From Candidatus Babeliales bacterium (GTDB taxonomy: Bacteria; Babelota; Babeliae; Babelales; Chromulinivoraceae): 64,000 bases of DNA. Below, piece after piece: positions 43,877-53,182 of this stretch. Under the pieces are notes generated by a model. That model saw only the letters and a program-made list of their open reading frames with translations. It was not told the origin of the DNA and did not search any database. The DNA lies in NCBI GenBank assembly GCA_041660205.1, contig JBAZWT010000001.1, forward strand, positions 1-64,000. The letters run 5' to 3'. The position numbers and the translations under genes were made by a program. Every line of letters starts with the position of its first letter. Position 1 is the first letter of the stretch.

Positions 43877-45078
43877 AAAAGATCTTCATAGTAATTTCTA
43901 CAAGCCCAATAATCTTTTCCGTAGCTTACTAAAATTTGCTCTCCAGTTTTGATATTTCGGCTTGCTATGTAGCAAACATGAAATAAATTATCTGCACCGA
44001 TTATAGTAATTTGAACAGCGTTTGGATCATTGCCATGATTAACAAAACGCATTTCATTGCCTTCAAATTTGGAATCCAAGTGCAATGCTGCTGCATAGTT
44101 CCCTACAGCAGGATAATTCCATGAATACGTTGTATCATCTGCAAATAAACCTTTATGTTTCGATGGAACTCGAAGGATACCTGTGTACTCTTGGACCAAT
44201 TCTCCAGCTTTAATGTCTGCTGATGCAAAGACCCCAAAGCCAACTTTTTCAGAAATCCATTTTATATAAAATGGCGCTCGATAATGCTGCGCAACACATG
44301 ATGCATATTTAATTTTGTATTGATCCAGTAGCGCTTTGTTGTTGCGATAATAAGCAGTTTTTCTTGCATCAAGGTCACCACAAATTGACGAATCAATTTT
44401 GTTATTTTCTAAATGAATGATACCTAAATCTTCAAACAATCTTTTAACATCAGGTTTAGTTTGATAAACTTTACCTTGAGCGCAAACTTGTTTGTTAAGC
44501 AACTGTAGAAGCTCCTCAGTTTTATCGCTATGACCCGAGATATACGACGCAACATCTTTATTATTTTTTTCAAAAACAATATCCCACCCTCGCATTGGCC
44601 CGTACCGAGTAGCTACGTCTTTGTAGAATAATTTTGTTATCGTATCATATTTTTTCTTGATCAGATTTGATGCTTGTTGCACGTCAGACATAAATAATTG
44701 CTGAGCTTTTTCAAGCTCTCGTTCTTTGTTATTCAAATCATGGATTTGCTTGGAAAGTTCTTCTTTTTCTTTGATAAAAATAGGATCATTTTTTTTGAGA
44801 TCTTTATGCTTTAATTCAAACAGCTCTCTTTTTTTTGTAACTTCTTGCCGCAATTTTTTCATTGTTTGTTCTTGTACTGCAACCACAACTCGCAGCGCTT
44901 CAACCTTTTCAACGACCTGATCTTCAAATTTTGAAATTTCAGTTTTGCATTTTTTACCCTGTACGCTGCCATCAAGCAATTGTTTTCCAGAAAAACCAAC
45001 ACAAACCAACGGCGCTTTGGCTACGAGTGAATTTAACAATAACGAAATATAAAAGATTTTACATACTTGCGCATTCAT
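43873..45078 (-). CDS. Exported Skp/OmpH-like coiled coil fused to a SET methyltransferase domain
   Basis: A 401-residue protein with a signal peptide (ICKIFYISLLL-like start, then NSLVAKAP). Residues 30-230 look like OmpH/Skp: coiled coil (ELSKQIHDLNNKERELEKAQ) and then KYDT...KDVATRYGPMRGWDIV, which parallels DT...KEVAHREGWDIV of the skp gene at 38288. Residues 268-395 are a SET domain: GFGVFASADIKAGELVQEYT, MRFVNHGNDPNAV (the NHxxxPN core) and ILVSYGKDYW (final Tyr). SET domains methylate lysines using S-adenosylmethionine. With a signal peptide the protein is likely exported, so the target may be in the host; that is inference. It overlaps the GT2 gene end by four bases. Confidence 0.85.
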   Translation of the reverse strand: MNAQVCKIFYISLLLNSLVAKAPLVCVGFSGKQLLDGSVQGKKCKTEISKFEDQVVEKVEALRVVVAVQEQTMKKLRQEVTKKRELFELKHKDLKKNDPIFIKEKEELSKQIHDLNNKERELEKAQQLFMSDVQQASNLIKKKYDTITKLFYKDVATRYGPMRGWDIVFEKNNKDVASYISGHSDKTEELLQLLNKQVCAQGKVYQTKPDVKRLFEDLGIIHLENNKIDSSICGDLDARKTAYYRNNKALLDQYKIKYASCVAQHYRAPFYIKWISEKVGFGVFASADIKAGELVQEYTGILRVPSKHKGLFADDTTYSWNYPAVGNYAAALHLDSKFEGNEMRFVNHGNDPNAVQITIIGADNLFHVCYIASRNIKTGEQILVSYGKDYWACRNYYEDLF

Positions 45079-45218
45079 AGATCTACAGCCTTTTTTACAG
45101 CAATGTTTTACACAGTTTTATTATGAGCTATCGTATCATGTTGCGGCAAAAACACAAAAGACGTTGCATACAAAAACTAAACAGTACTTTCTTAAAAAAC
45201 TTCCTACCAATCCTTTTC

Positions 45219-46430
45219 TTATGACCATCTACTCGTAATTTCTTTCACCAGCTCACCATATGCACCGATATCTTGTTTATCTTGAGCTTCAGAGATAATA
45301 TCGCACACAAGCTGAGCGATCTGCTCGCAGTCAGTTTGCGTTGCTCCACGCGTTGTAATGGCTGCTGTTCCGATTCGAATGCCACCTGCAACCATTGGTG
45401 AGTTGCTGTCATAAGGTATAGCATTACGATTTACAAAAATGCCAACAGCTTCAAGAATTTCTTCTACTTGTTTTCCTGTCAGGCCCAAAGGACGAACATC
45501 GATTAAAAATAAATGAGTGTCAGTTCCACCAGAAACAATGGTATACCCACGCTGCGTAAAAACATGTGCCATGCTTTGCGCATTTTGTATCACTTGTTTT
45601 TGATAAGAGGCAAATTCTGGTAGGCTTGCTTGCGCGCAAGCAATACCTTTTGCAGCAATCACATTCATAAAAGCGCCACCTTGAATTCCAGGCATAACAG
45701 CACGATCAATCATCTGCGCAAATTCTTTTTTACATAAAATAACGGCACCGCGAGGGCCACGATATGTTTTGTGTGTTGTCATGGTTACACAGTCAGCCCA
45801 TGGAAATGGAGACGGATGCAAACCAGCAGCCACAAGTCCCGCAATGTGCGCAATATCTGCAAAAAAATATGCCTCAACTTTTTTAGCGATCTTTGAAAAA
45901 CGTTGAAAATCGAGAGTGCGAGAGTATGATGAAGCACCAGCTATGATCAATTTTGGTTTATGTTGCAATGCCAATTTTTCAACAGCACTATAATCGATCA
46001 ACCCAGTTTTTTCATCAACGCCATACGTTACAATGTTATACAGTTTGCCAGATAAATTCACGCTATGACCATGAGTTAAGTGTCCGCCAGCAGAAAGCTT
46101 CATACTTAAAATAGTGTCCCCTGGACTGAGTAAGGCAAAATAGACAGCAAAGTTTGCTGAAGATCCACAGTGAGGCTGAACATTTGCATGCTCTGCGTTA
46201 AATATTTTTTTAAAACGTTCAATGGTCTCTGCTTCAATCTGGTCTACAAATGCGCAACCACTGTAGTACCTAGCGCCTACATTTCCTTCAACATATTTAT
46301 TGGTAAGCACCGATCCAACCATCGAAAGTATATCAACCGAAGCGTAATTTTCTGATGCAATTAAATTAATACCTTCAAGTTGTCTTCCTTCTTCTTTACT
46401 TAAAAAATCAAACAAAATATCTTTTTTCAT
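45219..46430 (-). CDS. glyA: Serine hydroxymethyltransferase
   Basis: A PLP enzyme that converts serine and tetrahydrofolate into glycine and methylene-THF, feeding one-carbon metabolism. The 403-residue protein has the PLP-lysine block TMTTHKTYRGPRGAVIL, the substrate block NLIASENYAS, and YVEGNVGARYYSG. Length is normal. AGGAAACTACTT precedes the ATG. The 110 bases upstream resemble those upstream of the LRR gene at 48159, pointing to a duplication that included this leader. Confidence 0.97.
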   Translation of the reverse strand: MKKDILFDFLSKEEGRQLEGINLIASENYASVDILSMVGSVLTNKYVEGNVGARYYSGCAFVDQIEAETIERFKKIFNAEHANVQPHCGSSANFAVYFALLSPGDTILSMKLSAGGHLTHGHSVNLSGKLYNIVTYGVDEKTGLIDYSAVEKLALQHKPKLIIAGASSYSRTLDFQRFSKIAKKVEAYFFADIAHIAGLVAAGLHPSPFPWADCVTMTTHKTYRGPRGAVILCKKEFAQMIDRAVMPGIQGGAFMNVIAAKGIACAQASLPEFASYQKQVIQNAQSMAHVFTQRGYTIVSGGTDTHLFLIDVRPLGLTGKQVEEILEAVGIFVNRNAIPYDSNSPMVAGGIRIGTAAITTRGATQTDCEQIAQLVCDIISEAQDKQDIGAYGELVKEITSRWS

Positions 46431-46542
46431 AAGTAGTTTCCTAATAAAGCAGCTACATTTTACTTAAAAAAAGTAGCAATAAAAAACAATCATTATATTG
46501 CAACATAACTTTTATAAAAAATCTTGGCGTTGTCTAATTTTT

Positions 46543-48159
46543 TTAACTGCCTAGCTTTAAAGTAACCTGTGCGTTCGGTAAGCGCTGTTTTAAATCATCA
46601 ATTGTCTGCTGCGGAAAATCTCTTCCTATCGTAATAGTAGTAAGACTGCTGCAACCAAAAAGAAAATCATTACCAACCTGAGTCAAGCCTGATGGCAACT
46701 GTAGAGTTACAAGCCAGCGGCAATTAGCAAGAAATCCATTTCCAACCCGAATCAAACCTGATGGCAATTGTAGAGTTACAAGCCAGCGGCAATTAGCAAG
46801 AAATCCATTTCCAACCCGAATCAAACCTGATGGCAATTGTAGAGTTACAAGCCTGCTGCAATTAGCAAGAAAACTAACTCCAACCTCAGTCAAGCCTGAT
46901 GGCAACTGTACATTTACAAGACTATGACAACCAGAAAGGAAGCTATCACCAACCCGAGTCAATCCTGATGGCAATTGTAAACTTTCAATACTGCTACCAA
47001 AAAGAAAACCATCGTCAACCTGAGTTACATTACGGCCTACTATAGATAGCTTTTTAACGAAAAGTGATACATTAATCCGAACTGGTATGACAGCAGCTGC
47101 ACTATAAATGACAAGCGTCAAATCTGGATTATTTCTAAATATCGTTTTTATTTTACCTCTATTTTCAGGAAGATTTTTTATATCAACTAATACATATTCT
47201 ATATTAGACGGCAACTGCTGCTCATTATTTTCTATTTCTTCGTTTTCTATTTCTTCAATCTTGATACACGTTTGCAGTATCTCAGCAATCTTCTCTCTTT
47301 CAGAATCAAAAGGCTCTTCTGCAACAGCGGCACTGCTGTCAGCAGAACTGCTGTCAGTGTAAGCGTACCAATATCTTTGCTCTGATCTTGGTATGAAAGC
47401 AGATGCTACAAAATCAGCAAGCATTGGGTCTTTCACGACAGTATCAGTATAATTTTTAAAATCAGATAACCAATCCGGCAACCTGCCAACTTTTAATCGC
47501 AAACAGCTATCACCAGATTCTTTGATTTTTTCTCGTAATAAACTTTTTATATTATTTTCTATAATATTTTTGGCAGAATCAGATATCTCTAGTTTATCAA
47601 ACCACCATGGATATACTCCACGCTCAAGATCTGCTATAAATACCGCAGGCAACTTTTTATCAAATGTATACGCTTTAATTTTTTTAAAATCCATTTGCTC
47701 AGGCTTAGTGTATAAATCTCCCATTCTCGATGCTAGATATCCTTGCGCTAAACCGTTTTGATCATTTTGCATAGGTATACGATAACGCTGAAAATCTTCT
47801 TGCAGCCATGAAGATAGACGAGATGTTGCTGCAAAAAAACCTTGAGTATCTATTCGACTGTTTAGCTGATTTTTTATCCCTGTTTGAACATAGGTAGACG
47901 AATAATCGGGCAATGCAAAAAGCTGTTCGTCTAAATCAGTCAAATGTCCACCTTCAACAATGGCTCTGTTAACGTAGGTAAATAAAAGACGATTTGCTTC
48001 TAATCTTGAAATGTCTTCTGATGTCCCAAGAAGAGCATTTTTTTCAGCTCTACCTATATGTTCTTGAGCTTTTCGAAACACCTCTCCTGCGTGTAGTTGG
48101 TCAAAGCTCCCTACCAATAACATTGCTAACAAGCTTTGTATTTTAGATGTTTTTTTCAT
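46543..48159 (-). CDS. Exported leucine-rich repeat protein (BspA-like), copy 1
   Basis: A 538-residue protein with a signal peptide (IQSLLAMLLVGSFDQLHA). Residues 25-330 form an N-terminal domain shared with the neighbour at 48269, including a polar Glu/Asn-rich linker (IEEIENEEIENNEQQLPSN). The C-terminal part has about six 23-residue leucine-rich repeats (LPSGLTxVGxxFLxxC, then SxLVxLQ). Two adjacent repeats are identical in protein and DNA. BspA-type LRRs mediate binding and are common in host-associated bacteria and protists. The role is not known. The gene has about seven fewer repeats than its paralogue. Confidence 0.8.
   Translation of the reverse strand: MKKTSKIQSLLAMLLVGSFDQLHAGEVFRKAQEHIGRAEKNALLGTSEDISRLEANRLLFTYVNRAIVEGGHLTDLDEQLFALPDYSSTYVQTGIKNQLNSRIDTQGFFAATSRLSSWLQEDFQRYRIPMQNDQNGLAQGYLASRMGDLYTKPEQMDFKKIKAYTFDKKLPAVFIADLERGVYPWWFDKLEISDSAKNIIENNIKSLLREKIKESGDSCLRLKVGRLPDWLSDFKNYTDTVVKDPMLADFVASAFIPRSEQRYWYAYTDSSSADSSAAVAEEPFDSEREKIAEILQTCIKIEEIENEEIENNEQQLPSNIEYVLVDIKNLPENRGKIKTIFRNNPDLTLVIYSAAAVIPVRINVSLFVKKLSIVGRNVTQVDDGFLFGSSIESLQLPSGLTRVGDSFLSGCHSLVNVQLPSGLTEVGVSFLANCSRLVTLQLPSGLIRVGNGFLANCRWLVTLQLPSGLIRVGNGFLANCRWLVTLQLPSGLTQVGNDFLFGCSSLTTITIGRDFPQQTIDDLKQRLPNAQVTLKLGS
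46701..46838 (-). repeat. Perfect tandem 69-base duplication (two LRR units)
   Basis: The bases 46701-46769 and 46770-46838 are identical, one 23-codon LRR unit each. Flanking units differ at several positions, so this is a recent expansion. Confidence 0.9.
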
Positions 48160-48268
48160 AAGTAATTTCCTAATAAAACAGCTGCGTTATAGTTAAAAAA
48201 GTAAGGCTAAAACAACCATTGTATCGCAAAACAACTTTTATGAAAAATCTTAACGTTATCTAATTTTT

Positions 48269-50377
48269 TTAACTACCTAATTTTAAAGTAATCTGTATAT
48301 TCGGTACGCGCTGTTTTAACTCATCAATAGTCTGCTGCGGAAAATTTCTTCCTATCGCAATAGCAGTAAGACTGCTGCAACCAGCAAGAAAGTGATCGCC
48401 AACCCGAGTCAAGCCTGATGGCACATTTAAACTTACAAGGCTGCTGCAACCAGTAAGAAAGTGATCGCCAACCCGAGTCAAGCCTGATGGTAATTGCAAG
48501 CTTACAAGGCTGCTGCAATCAAAAAGAAAATCATTGCCAACATCAGTCAAGCCTGATGGCAATGCTAAACTTACAAGACTACTGCAACCAAAAAGAAATC
48601 CATGATCAACCCAAGTCAAGCCTGATGGCAACTGTAGAGTTACAAGACTACTGCAACCAAAAAGAAAATCATTGCCAACCTCGGTCAAGTCTGATGGCAA
48701 TTGCAAGTTTACAAGGCTGCTGCAATCAAAAAGAAATTCATCGCCAACCCGAGTCAAGCCTGATGGCAATTGTAAACTTACTAGCCTTCTGCAAGCAAAA
48801 AGAAATCTATCACCAACCTGGGTCAAGCCTGATGGCAATTGTAAGCTTGTAAGAGCATCACAGCTAGCAAGAAATTCATTGCCGACCTGAGTCAAGCCTG
48901 ATGGCAACTGCACACTTGTAAGGCTGCTGCAGTCAACAAGAAAGTCATTACCAACCTGAGTCAAGCCTGATGGCACTTGTACGCTTGCAAGACCTCTGCA
49001 CCCAGCAAGAAATCTATCGCCAACCTGGGTCAAGCCTGATGGCAATTGTAAGCTTGTAAGAGCGCCACACCCAGCAAGAAATTCATTACCAACCCGGGTC
49101 AAGCCTGATGGCAATTGTAAGCTTGTAAGAGCATCACAGCTAGCAAGAAATTCATTACCAACCCGGATCAAGCCTGATGGTAACTGTAAGTTTACAATGT
49201 TTCTATAATCATCAAGAAAATCATCACCAACCTGAGTTATATTACGGCCTACTATGGATAATTTTGTAACGGAAACAGGCACCCTAAATTGATTTGGTAT
49301 GACAGCAGCTTCGCTGTAAACGACAAGCGTCAGATTAGGATTATTTGTAAATATCGTTTGTATTTTATCTGTATTTTCAGAAAGGTTTTTTATATCAACT
49401 AATACATATTCTATATTAGACGGCAACTGCTGCTCATTATTTTCTGTTTCTTCATTTTCTATTTCTTCAATCTTGATACATGTTTGCAATATCTCAGCAA
49501 TCTTCTCTCTTTCAGCTTCAAAAGATTCTCCTGCAATAGCAGCACTGCTGTCAGCAGAATTGCTGTCAGTATATACGTACCAATATTTTTGCTCTGATCT
49601 TGGTATGAAAGTAGACGCTACAAAATCAGCAAGCATTCTGTCTTTCACGACAATATCAGTATAATTTTTAAAATCAGATAACCAATCCGGCAACCTACCA
49701 ACTTTTAATCGAAGACAGCCATCACCAGATTTTTTGATTTTTTCTCGCAACAAATTTTTTATATTATTTTTTATAGCATTTTTGGCAGAATCATATAGCA
49801 CTAACATATTAAACCACCATGGATATACTCCACGTTCAAGATCTGATACAAATACTGCAGGCAATTTTTGATCAAGTACATACTCTACAACTTTTTTTTG
49901 GACTGTTTGCCTAGGTTTGATATATAAATATCCTAGTCTGGATGCCAGGTAGCCTTGACCTAAATTATTTTGATCATTTTGCATTTGCAAAGGTATACGA
50001 TAACGCTGAAAATCTCTTTGCAGCCATGGAGATAAGAGAGATGTTGCTGCAAAAAAACCTTGAGTATCTATTCGACTGTTTAATTGATTTTTTATTCCTG
50101 TTTGAACATAGGTAGACCAAAGATCAGGCAATGCAAAAATCTGTGCATCTAAGTCAGTCAAATTCCCACCTTCAGAAATCAATCTATTAACATAAGCAAA
50201 GATAAGACGATTCGCTTCTAATCTTGAAATTTCTTCTGATGCACCACGAACAGCATTTTTTTCAGCACTGCCTACATGTTCTTGAGCCTTTCGAAATACC
50301 GCTCCTGCACGTATCTGGTCAAAGCTCCCTACCACTAAAATTGCTAACAAAATCTGTGTTTTAAATGTTTTTTTCAT
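48269..50377 (-). CDS. Exported leucine-rich repeat protein (BspA-like), copy 2
   Basis: A 702-residue paralogue of the 46543 gene, with a signal peptide (FKTQILLAILVVGSFDQIRA). The N-terminal domain is collinear with the other copy (for example NRIDTQGFFAATS-like and KVGRLPDWLSDFKNYTD blocks). It carries 13 repeats of 23 residues with the consensus LPSGLTxVGxxFLxxC, SSLxSLQ. The array ends with IGRNFPQQTIDELKQR, shared with the other copy. A polar linker before the repeats is also shared. The gene stands at the upstream end of the pair. Repeat number probably varies between strains. Confidence 0.8.
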   Translation of the reverse strand: MKKTFKTQILLAILVVGSFDQIRAGAVFRKAQEHVGSAEKNAVRGASEEISRLEANRLIFAYVNRLISEGGNLTDLDAQIFALPDLWSTYVQTGIKNQLNSRIDTQGFFAATSLLSPWLQRDFQRYRIPLQMQNDQNNLGQGYLASRLGYLYIKPRQTVQKKVVEYVLDQKLPAVFVSDLERGVYPWWFNMLVLYDSAKNAIKNNIKNLLREKIKKSGDGCLRLKVGRLPDWLSDFKNYTDIVVKDRMLADFVASTFIPRSEQKYWYVYTDSNSADSSAAIAGESFEAEREKIAEILQTCIKIEEIENEETENNEQQLPSNIEYVLVDIKNLSENTDKIQTIFTNNPNLTLVVYSEAAVIPNQFRVPVSVTKLSIVGRNITQVGDDFLDDYRNIVNLQLPSGLIRVGNEFLASCDALTSLQLPSGLTRVGNEFLAGCGALTSLQLPSGLTQVGDRFLAGCRGLASVQVPSGLTQVGNDFLVDCSSLTSVQLPSGLTQVGNEFLASCDALTSLQLPSGLTQVGDRFLFACRRLVSLQLPSGLTRVGDEFLFDCSSLVNLQLPSDLTEVGNDFLFGCSSLVTLQLPSGLTWVDHGFLFGCSSLVSLALPSGLTDVGNDFLFDCSSLVSLQLPSGLTRVGDHFLTGCSSLVSLNVPSGLTRVGDHFLAGCSSLTAIAIGRNFPQQTIDELKQRVPNIQITLKLGS

Positions 50378-50576
50378 ACCGCCCCCCGACTTACTAAATA
50401 TTTCTACCTATCAAGCAATATAATTAATATTTAGAGCCAAAAACAAGATTTAAGGCAAATGCTCTACATAATTTCAATTAATTGCCATGATGAGCGTGTT
50501 TACTTTCTTTATCGATTTTTCTATACTTAAAGAAGTTAAAAAATGATTAGAGCGCTTTTTGCAAGGAGTAATCCAC

Positions 50577-51143
50577 GTGATCTCAACTACAGATTTCAAA
50601 AGAGGAAAAAGAATCCTTTTTCAAAATGAACCGTACATGGTTATGGACTTTATATCTGTGAAACCTGGAAAAGGTGGAGCATATATCAAAACAAAAATGA
50701 AAAATATGATCACTGGACTCATGCGGGAAGAAACCTTCCGCTCTGGAGAAAAATTTGAAGATCCAGGTCTAGAGTACAAAGATATGCAATATCTTTACAA
50801 CGAAGACACCATCTATCACTTCATGGATCTTGATTCATACGAACAATATTCTTTTAACAAAGATCAAATTGAAGAAGCAATCGATTTCTTAAAAGAACAA
50901 GCTTCATACAACATTATGTATTTCCAAGATAAACCAATTGCAGTTACCCCTCCAATGTTTATGGAATTGCTCGTAACTGATGCACCTCCTGGACTTAAAG
51001 GAAACACTGCTCAAGGTGGCGCAACTAAACCAATCACCCTTGAAACTGGCGTAGTTATACTCGCTCCTTTGTTTATCAAAGAAGGCGACATTTTAAAAAT
51101 AGACACAAGAACCAAAGAATACATTGAGCGGATCAATAAATAA
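50577..51143 (+). CDS. efp: Elongation factor P
   Basis: EF-P helps ribosomes pass polyproline stretches. The 188-residue protein has the three-domain layout. The N-terminal KOW-like part is TTDFKRGKRILFQNEPYMV followed by KPGKGGAYIKTKMKNM, with the usual modified Lys in PGKGG. The C-terminal part has PITLETGVVILAPLFIKEGD. The correct start is the GTG at 50577, eight bases after AAGGAG, giving MISTTDF; a TTG further upstream is less likely. The stop overlaps the nusB start. Confidence 0.96.
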   Translation: MISTTDFKRGKRILFQNEPYMVMDFISVKPGKGGAYIKTKMKNMITGLMREETFRSGEKFEDPGLEYKDMQYLYNEDTIYHFMDLDSYEQYSFNKDQIEEAIDFLKEQASYNIMYFQDKPIAVTPPMFMELLVTDAPPGLKGNTAQGGATKPITLETGVVILAPLFIKEGDILKIDTRTKEYIERINK

Positions 51144-51691
51144 TGGAAAACGATAATAATTCTGACCTAGACAAATCTGCCCAAAATCATTTAATTTCTG
51201 GTGTCATTCCACAGCCAGAAAATGCTTGCGAAACTCTTGATCAGGTCATTCAGTCAAGAAGAAAGACTCGATCATTAGTTTTTCATATTTTGTACGCTGT
51301 CGATGCACTTGATTACGAAGTAACAGCTCGAGAAGTTGCTGCAAAATTAAACAGCGAATATGAAACAGATATTGCCTTGGATGGAGATATTGTAAAAATT
51401 GTTGAGGGCGTTGCGCTGCACAAACAAGAGCTTGATGCTACCCTGATTCCGTTTTTAGAAAATTGGAAATTTGAACGCATTGGCAAATGCACCCTGCTCG
51501 TACTTCGCTATGCTATTTGGGAAATGTTGTATACTGACACATCGCACAATATTATTTTGAATGAAGCAATTGAACTTGCAAAATGTTTCTCAGAAAAAGA
51601 TGCTTACAAATTTGTAAACGGAATTTTAGATAAAATTTCTAAACAACATAAAAGCAAAGAAGAAACTGAAGCAGAATTGCCTCAAGAGTAA
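51143..51691 (+). CDS. nusB: Transcription antitermination factor NusB
   Basis: NusB binds the boxA RNA with NusE and supports rRNA antitermination. The 182-residue protein has the family blocks RRKTRSLVFHILYAVDALD and LLVLRYAIWEMLY, then ILNEAIELAKCFSEKDAYKF followed by VNGILDKI. The N-terminal 30 residues and the acidic C-terminal tail are extra. Its start overlaps the efp stop (TAATG). efp-nusB is a known type of gene pair. The terminator at 51738 ends the operon. Confidence 0.94.
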   Translation: MENDNNSDLDKSAQNHLISGVIPQPENACETLDQVIQSRRKTRSLVFHILYAVDALDYEVTAREVAAKLNSEYETDIALDGDIVKIVEGVALHKQELDATLIPFLENWKFERIGKCTLLVLRYAIWEMLYTDTSHNIILNEAIELAKCFSEKDAYKFVNGILDKISKQHKSKEETEAELPQE

Positions 51692-51737
51692 AAAAATATA
51701 TTTCCTTGAAAATTCTAATTCTTATCAAATTATACAT

Positions 51738-51780
51738 AAAAGGTATGAGCGTACTTCACTCATACCTTTTATTTTTTTAT
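51738..51780 (+). terminator. Rho-independent terminator after nusB
   Basis: AAAAGGTATGAG(CGT) pairs with (AC)CTCATACCTTTT in a near-perfect stem, followed by ATTTTTTT. It may also serve the convergent 51803 gene. Confidence 0.9.
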
Positions 51781-51802
51781 ACTAAAACAATCTAAAAATT
51801 AC

Positions 51803-52120
51803 TTATGCTGTTTTTTGCTTTCTTTTTTCGGGAACCGATCTTACTTTTTTGTTTGCAAAAAATTGCTGACACATTTCGTCAAACACATCTTTAATTTGCA
51901 ACCGTTCCCAGTACGCATACGATTTAATTTTTTCAAGATAGTCTTGTTTGAGTATAAACGTTGCACGAATTAAATCATCTTGAAGCCCACGTTTTGCAGC
52001 TGGAACTTGATAATCCATACTATTTTTAAACAGTGGCATTGTTTTATTTTCTTTGTCTGCCCGCTCTGAAATCCACTCTAAACCTTTTGGTATTGCACCA
52101 AGTCTTTTTTTCATCTTCAT
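51803..52120 (-). CDS. Ribbon-helix-helix-like partner of ParA
   Basis: A 105-residue basic protein. Residues 50-95 read RATFILKQDYLEKIKSYAYW and then an ERLQIKDVFDEMCQQFF-type helix; this strand-helix-helix order is that of ribbon-helix-helix DNA-binding proteins. The tail is Lys/Arg-rich. It lies ten bases after parA, in the position of a ParB-like or ParG-like centromere-binding partner. The role in segregation is inference from position and fold pattern. Confidence 0.6.
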   Translation of the reverse strand: MKMKKRLGAIPKGLEWISERADKENKTMPLFKNSMDYQVPAAKRGLQDDLIRATFILKQDYLEKIKSYAYWERLQIKDVFDEMCQQFFANKKVRSVPEKRKQKTA

Positions 52121-52130
52121 CCTTTAAATT

Positions 52131-52976
52131 TTATTGCTGAACTTGTTTTTGCACACTCAACGGAGCATTCATAAGACGAATTTCTCGATTAAGAAATTCT
52201 TTGCAAAGCAAATCATAATCATAACTTCCCAAACTGTTTTGATTGTATTCAAAAATAGTTTGTCCAAAGCTTGGTGCTTCAGCAATCGCAATATTTTCAT
52301 GAATTTTAGTTGCAAACATATCGTTGCCAAATCGATCCTGCAAACAAGAAAGCACTTCGTTGTGAATTTTGCGACGATTAAATCGTGTGCAGAGTACTCC
52401 GCCAATTTTGAGTCGTGGATTAAAATTTTTCTGAATCATAGCAACCGTATCCAACAGTTGACCAACGCCCTGTAATGCAAAAAATTCTGGTTGCACAGGA
52501 ACAATAAGTTCATCTGCCGCTACGAGCGCATTGATCGTCATCAAACCTAAGCTTGGCGGACAATCGATGACAACGTAATCGTAAGCAAGCGTCAGCTCAC
52601 CAAGAAGTTGTTTCAATAAAAGTTGTTTATTGGGCAGTGCGCGCACAATTTGATCGAAACCAGAAAGAGCAACTGTTGCCGGAATAACATCCATAACAAA
52701 TGATTTATTTTTGTTTTTTATTGTGCTTTCTATGATCGTGCGTTGGATAATTGTTTGCTCAAGTGCGCATTGGCGAGTCAGCAATGCAAGCAGGTCACAC
52801 GTTACGTCGCCAGACTCTCTGCACGTAAGACCTAAGGCCACTGTTGCATTACCTTGCAAATCTGCATCGATTAACATTATTTTTTTTCCAGCACGCGCAA
52901 GTCCGGCTGCAAAATTGACTGATGTTGTTGTTTTTCCAACTCCACCTTTTTGATTTAAAACTGCAATAATTTTCAC
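52131..52976 (-). CDS. parA: ParA/Soj-type chromosome or plasmid partition ATPase
   Basis: A 281-residue Walker-type ATPase. The deviant Walker A is LNQKGGVGKTTTSVNFAAGL, Walker A' has LIDADLQGNATVALG, and Walker B is YVVIDCPPSLGLMTINAL. These are the ParA/Soj patterns. The start is GTG (52976), six bases after AAGGAG. With its downstream neighbour it forms a possible partition cassette. It is not next to a visible parB or to gidB/gidA, so it may be of plasmid or phage-like origin, or a chromosomal relic. Confidence 0.93.
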   Translation of the reverse strand: MKIIAVLNQKGGVGKTTTSVNFAAGLARAGKKIMLIDADLQGNATVALGLTCRESGDVTCDLLALLTRQCALEQTIIQRTIIESTIKNKNKSFVMDVIPATVALSGFDQIVRALPNKQLLLKQLLGELTLAYDYVVIDCPPSLGLMTINALVAADELIVPVQPEFFALQGVGQLLDTVAMIQKNFNPRLKIGGVLCTRFNRRKIHNEVLSCLQDRFGNDMFATKIHENIAIAEAPSFGQTIFEYNQNSLGSYDYDLLCKEFLNREIRLMNAPLSVQKQVQQ

Positions 52977-52988
52977 AAATTCTCCTTC

Positions 52989-53020
52989 TTCGCCTCGGCG
53001 TAGTTTTTAACGAAGCCGGG
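52989..53020. repeat. Dispersed GC-rich palindromic element upstream of parA
   Basis: On the minus strand it reads ACCCGGCTTCG, then a 9-base spacer, then ACTACGCCGAGGCGA. It is the closest match to the copy inside the GT2 gene. Confidence 0.75.
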
Positions 53021-53182
53021 TGTTTTTCATCATTATGATAATTATTATTTTTTCTAACACGCTCACCTGTGTAAATCAATATTTTTTATATTTTTTTGAA
53101 TTCTTAGTACATCAAGGTTACAGATAGTACCTTGATGATTGAGAGTACTTTGTGGATTTTGTATACATCGTAACGAGACGAC

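Noticed and set aside
48324..49200. Regular repeats suggesting a CRISPR array
   Set aside because: The 69-base period is the codon repeat of the LRR protein, with no unique spacers.
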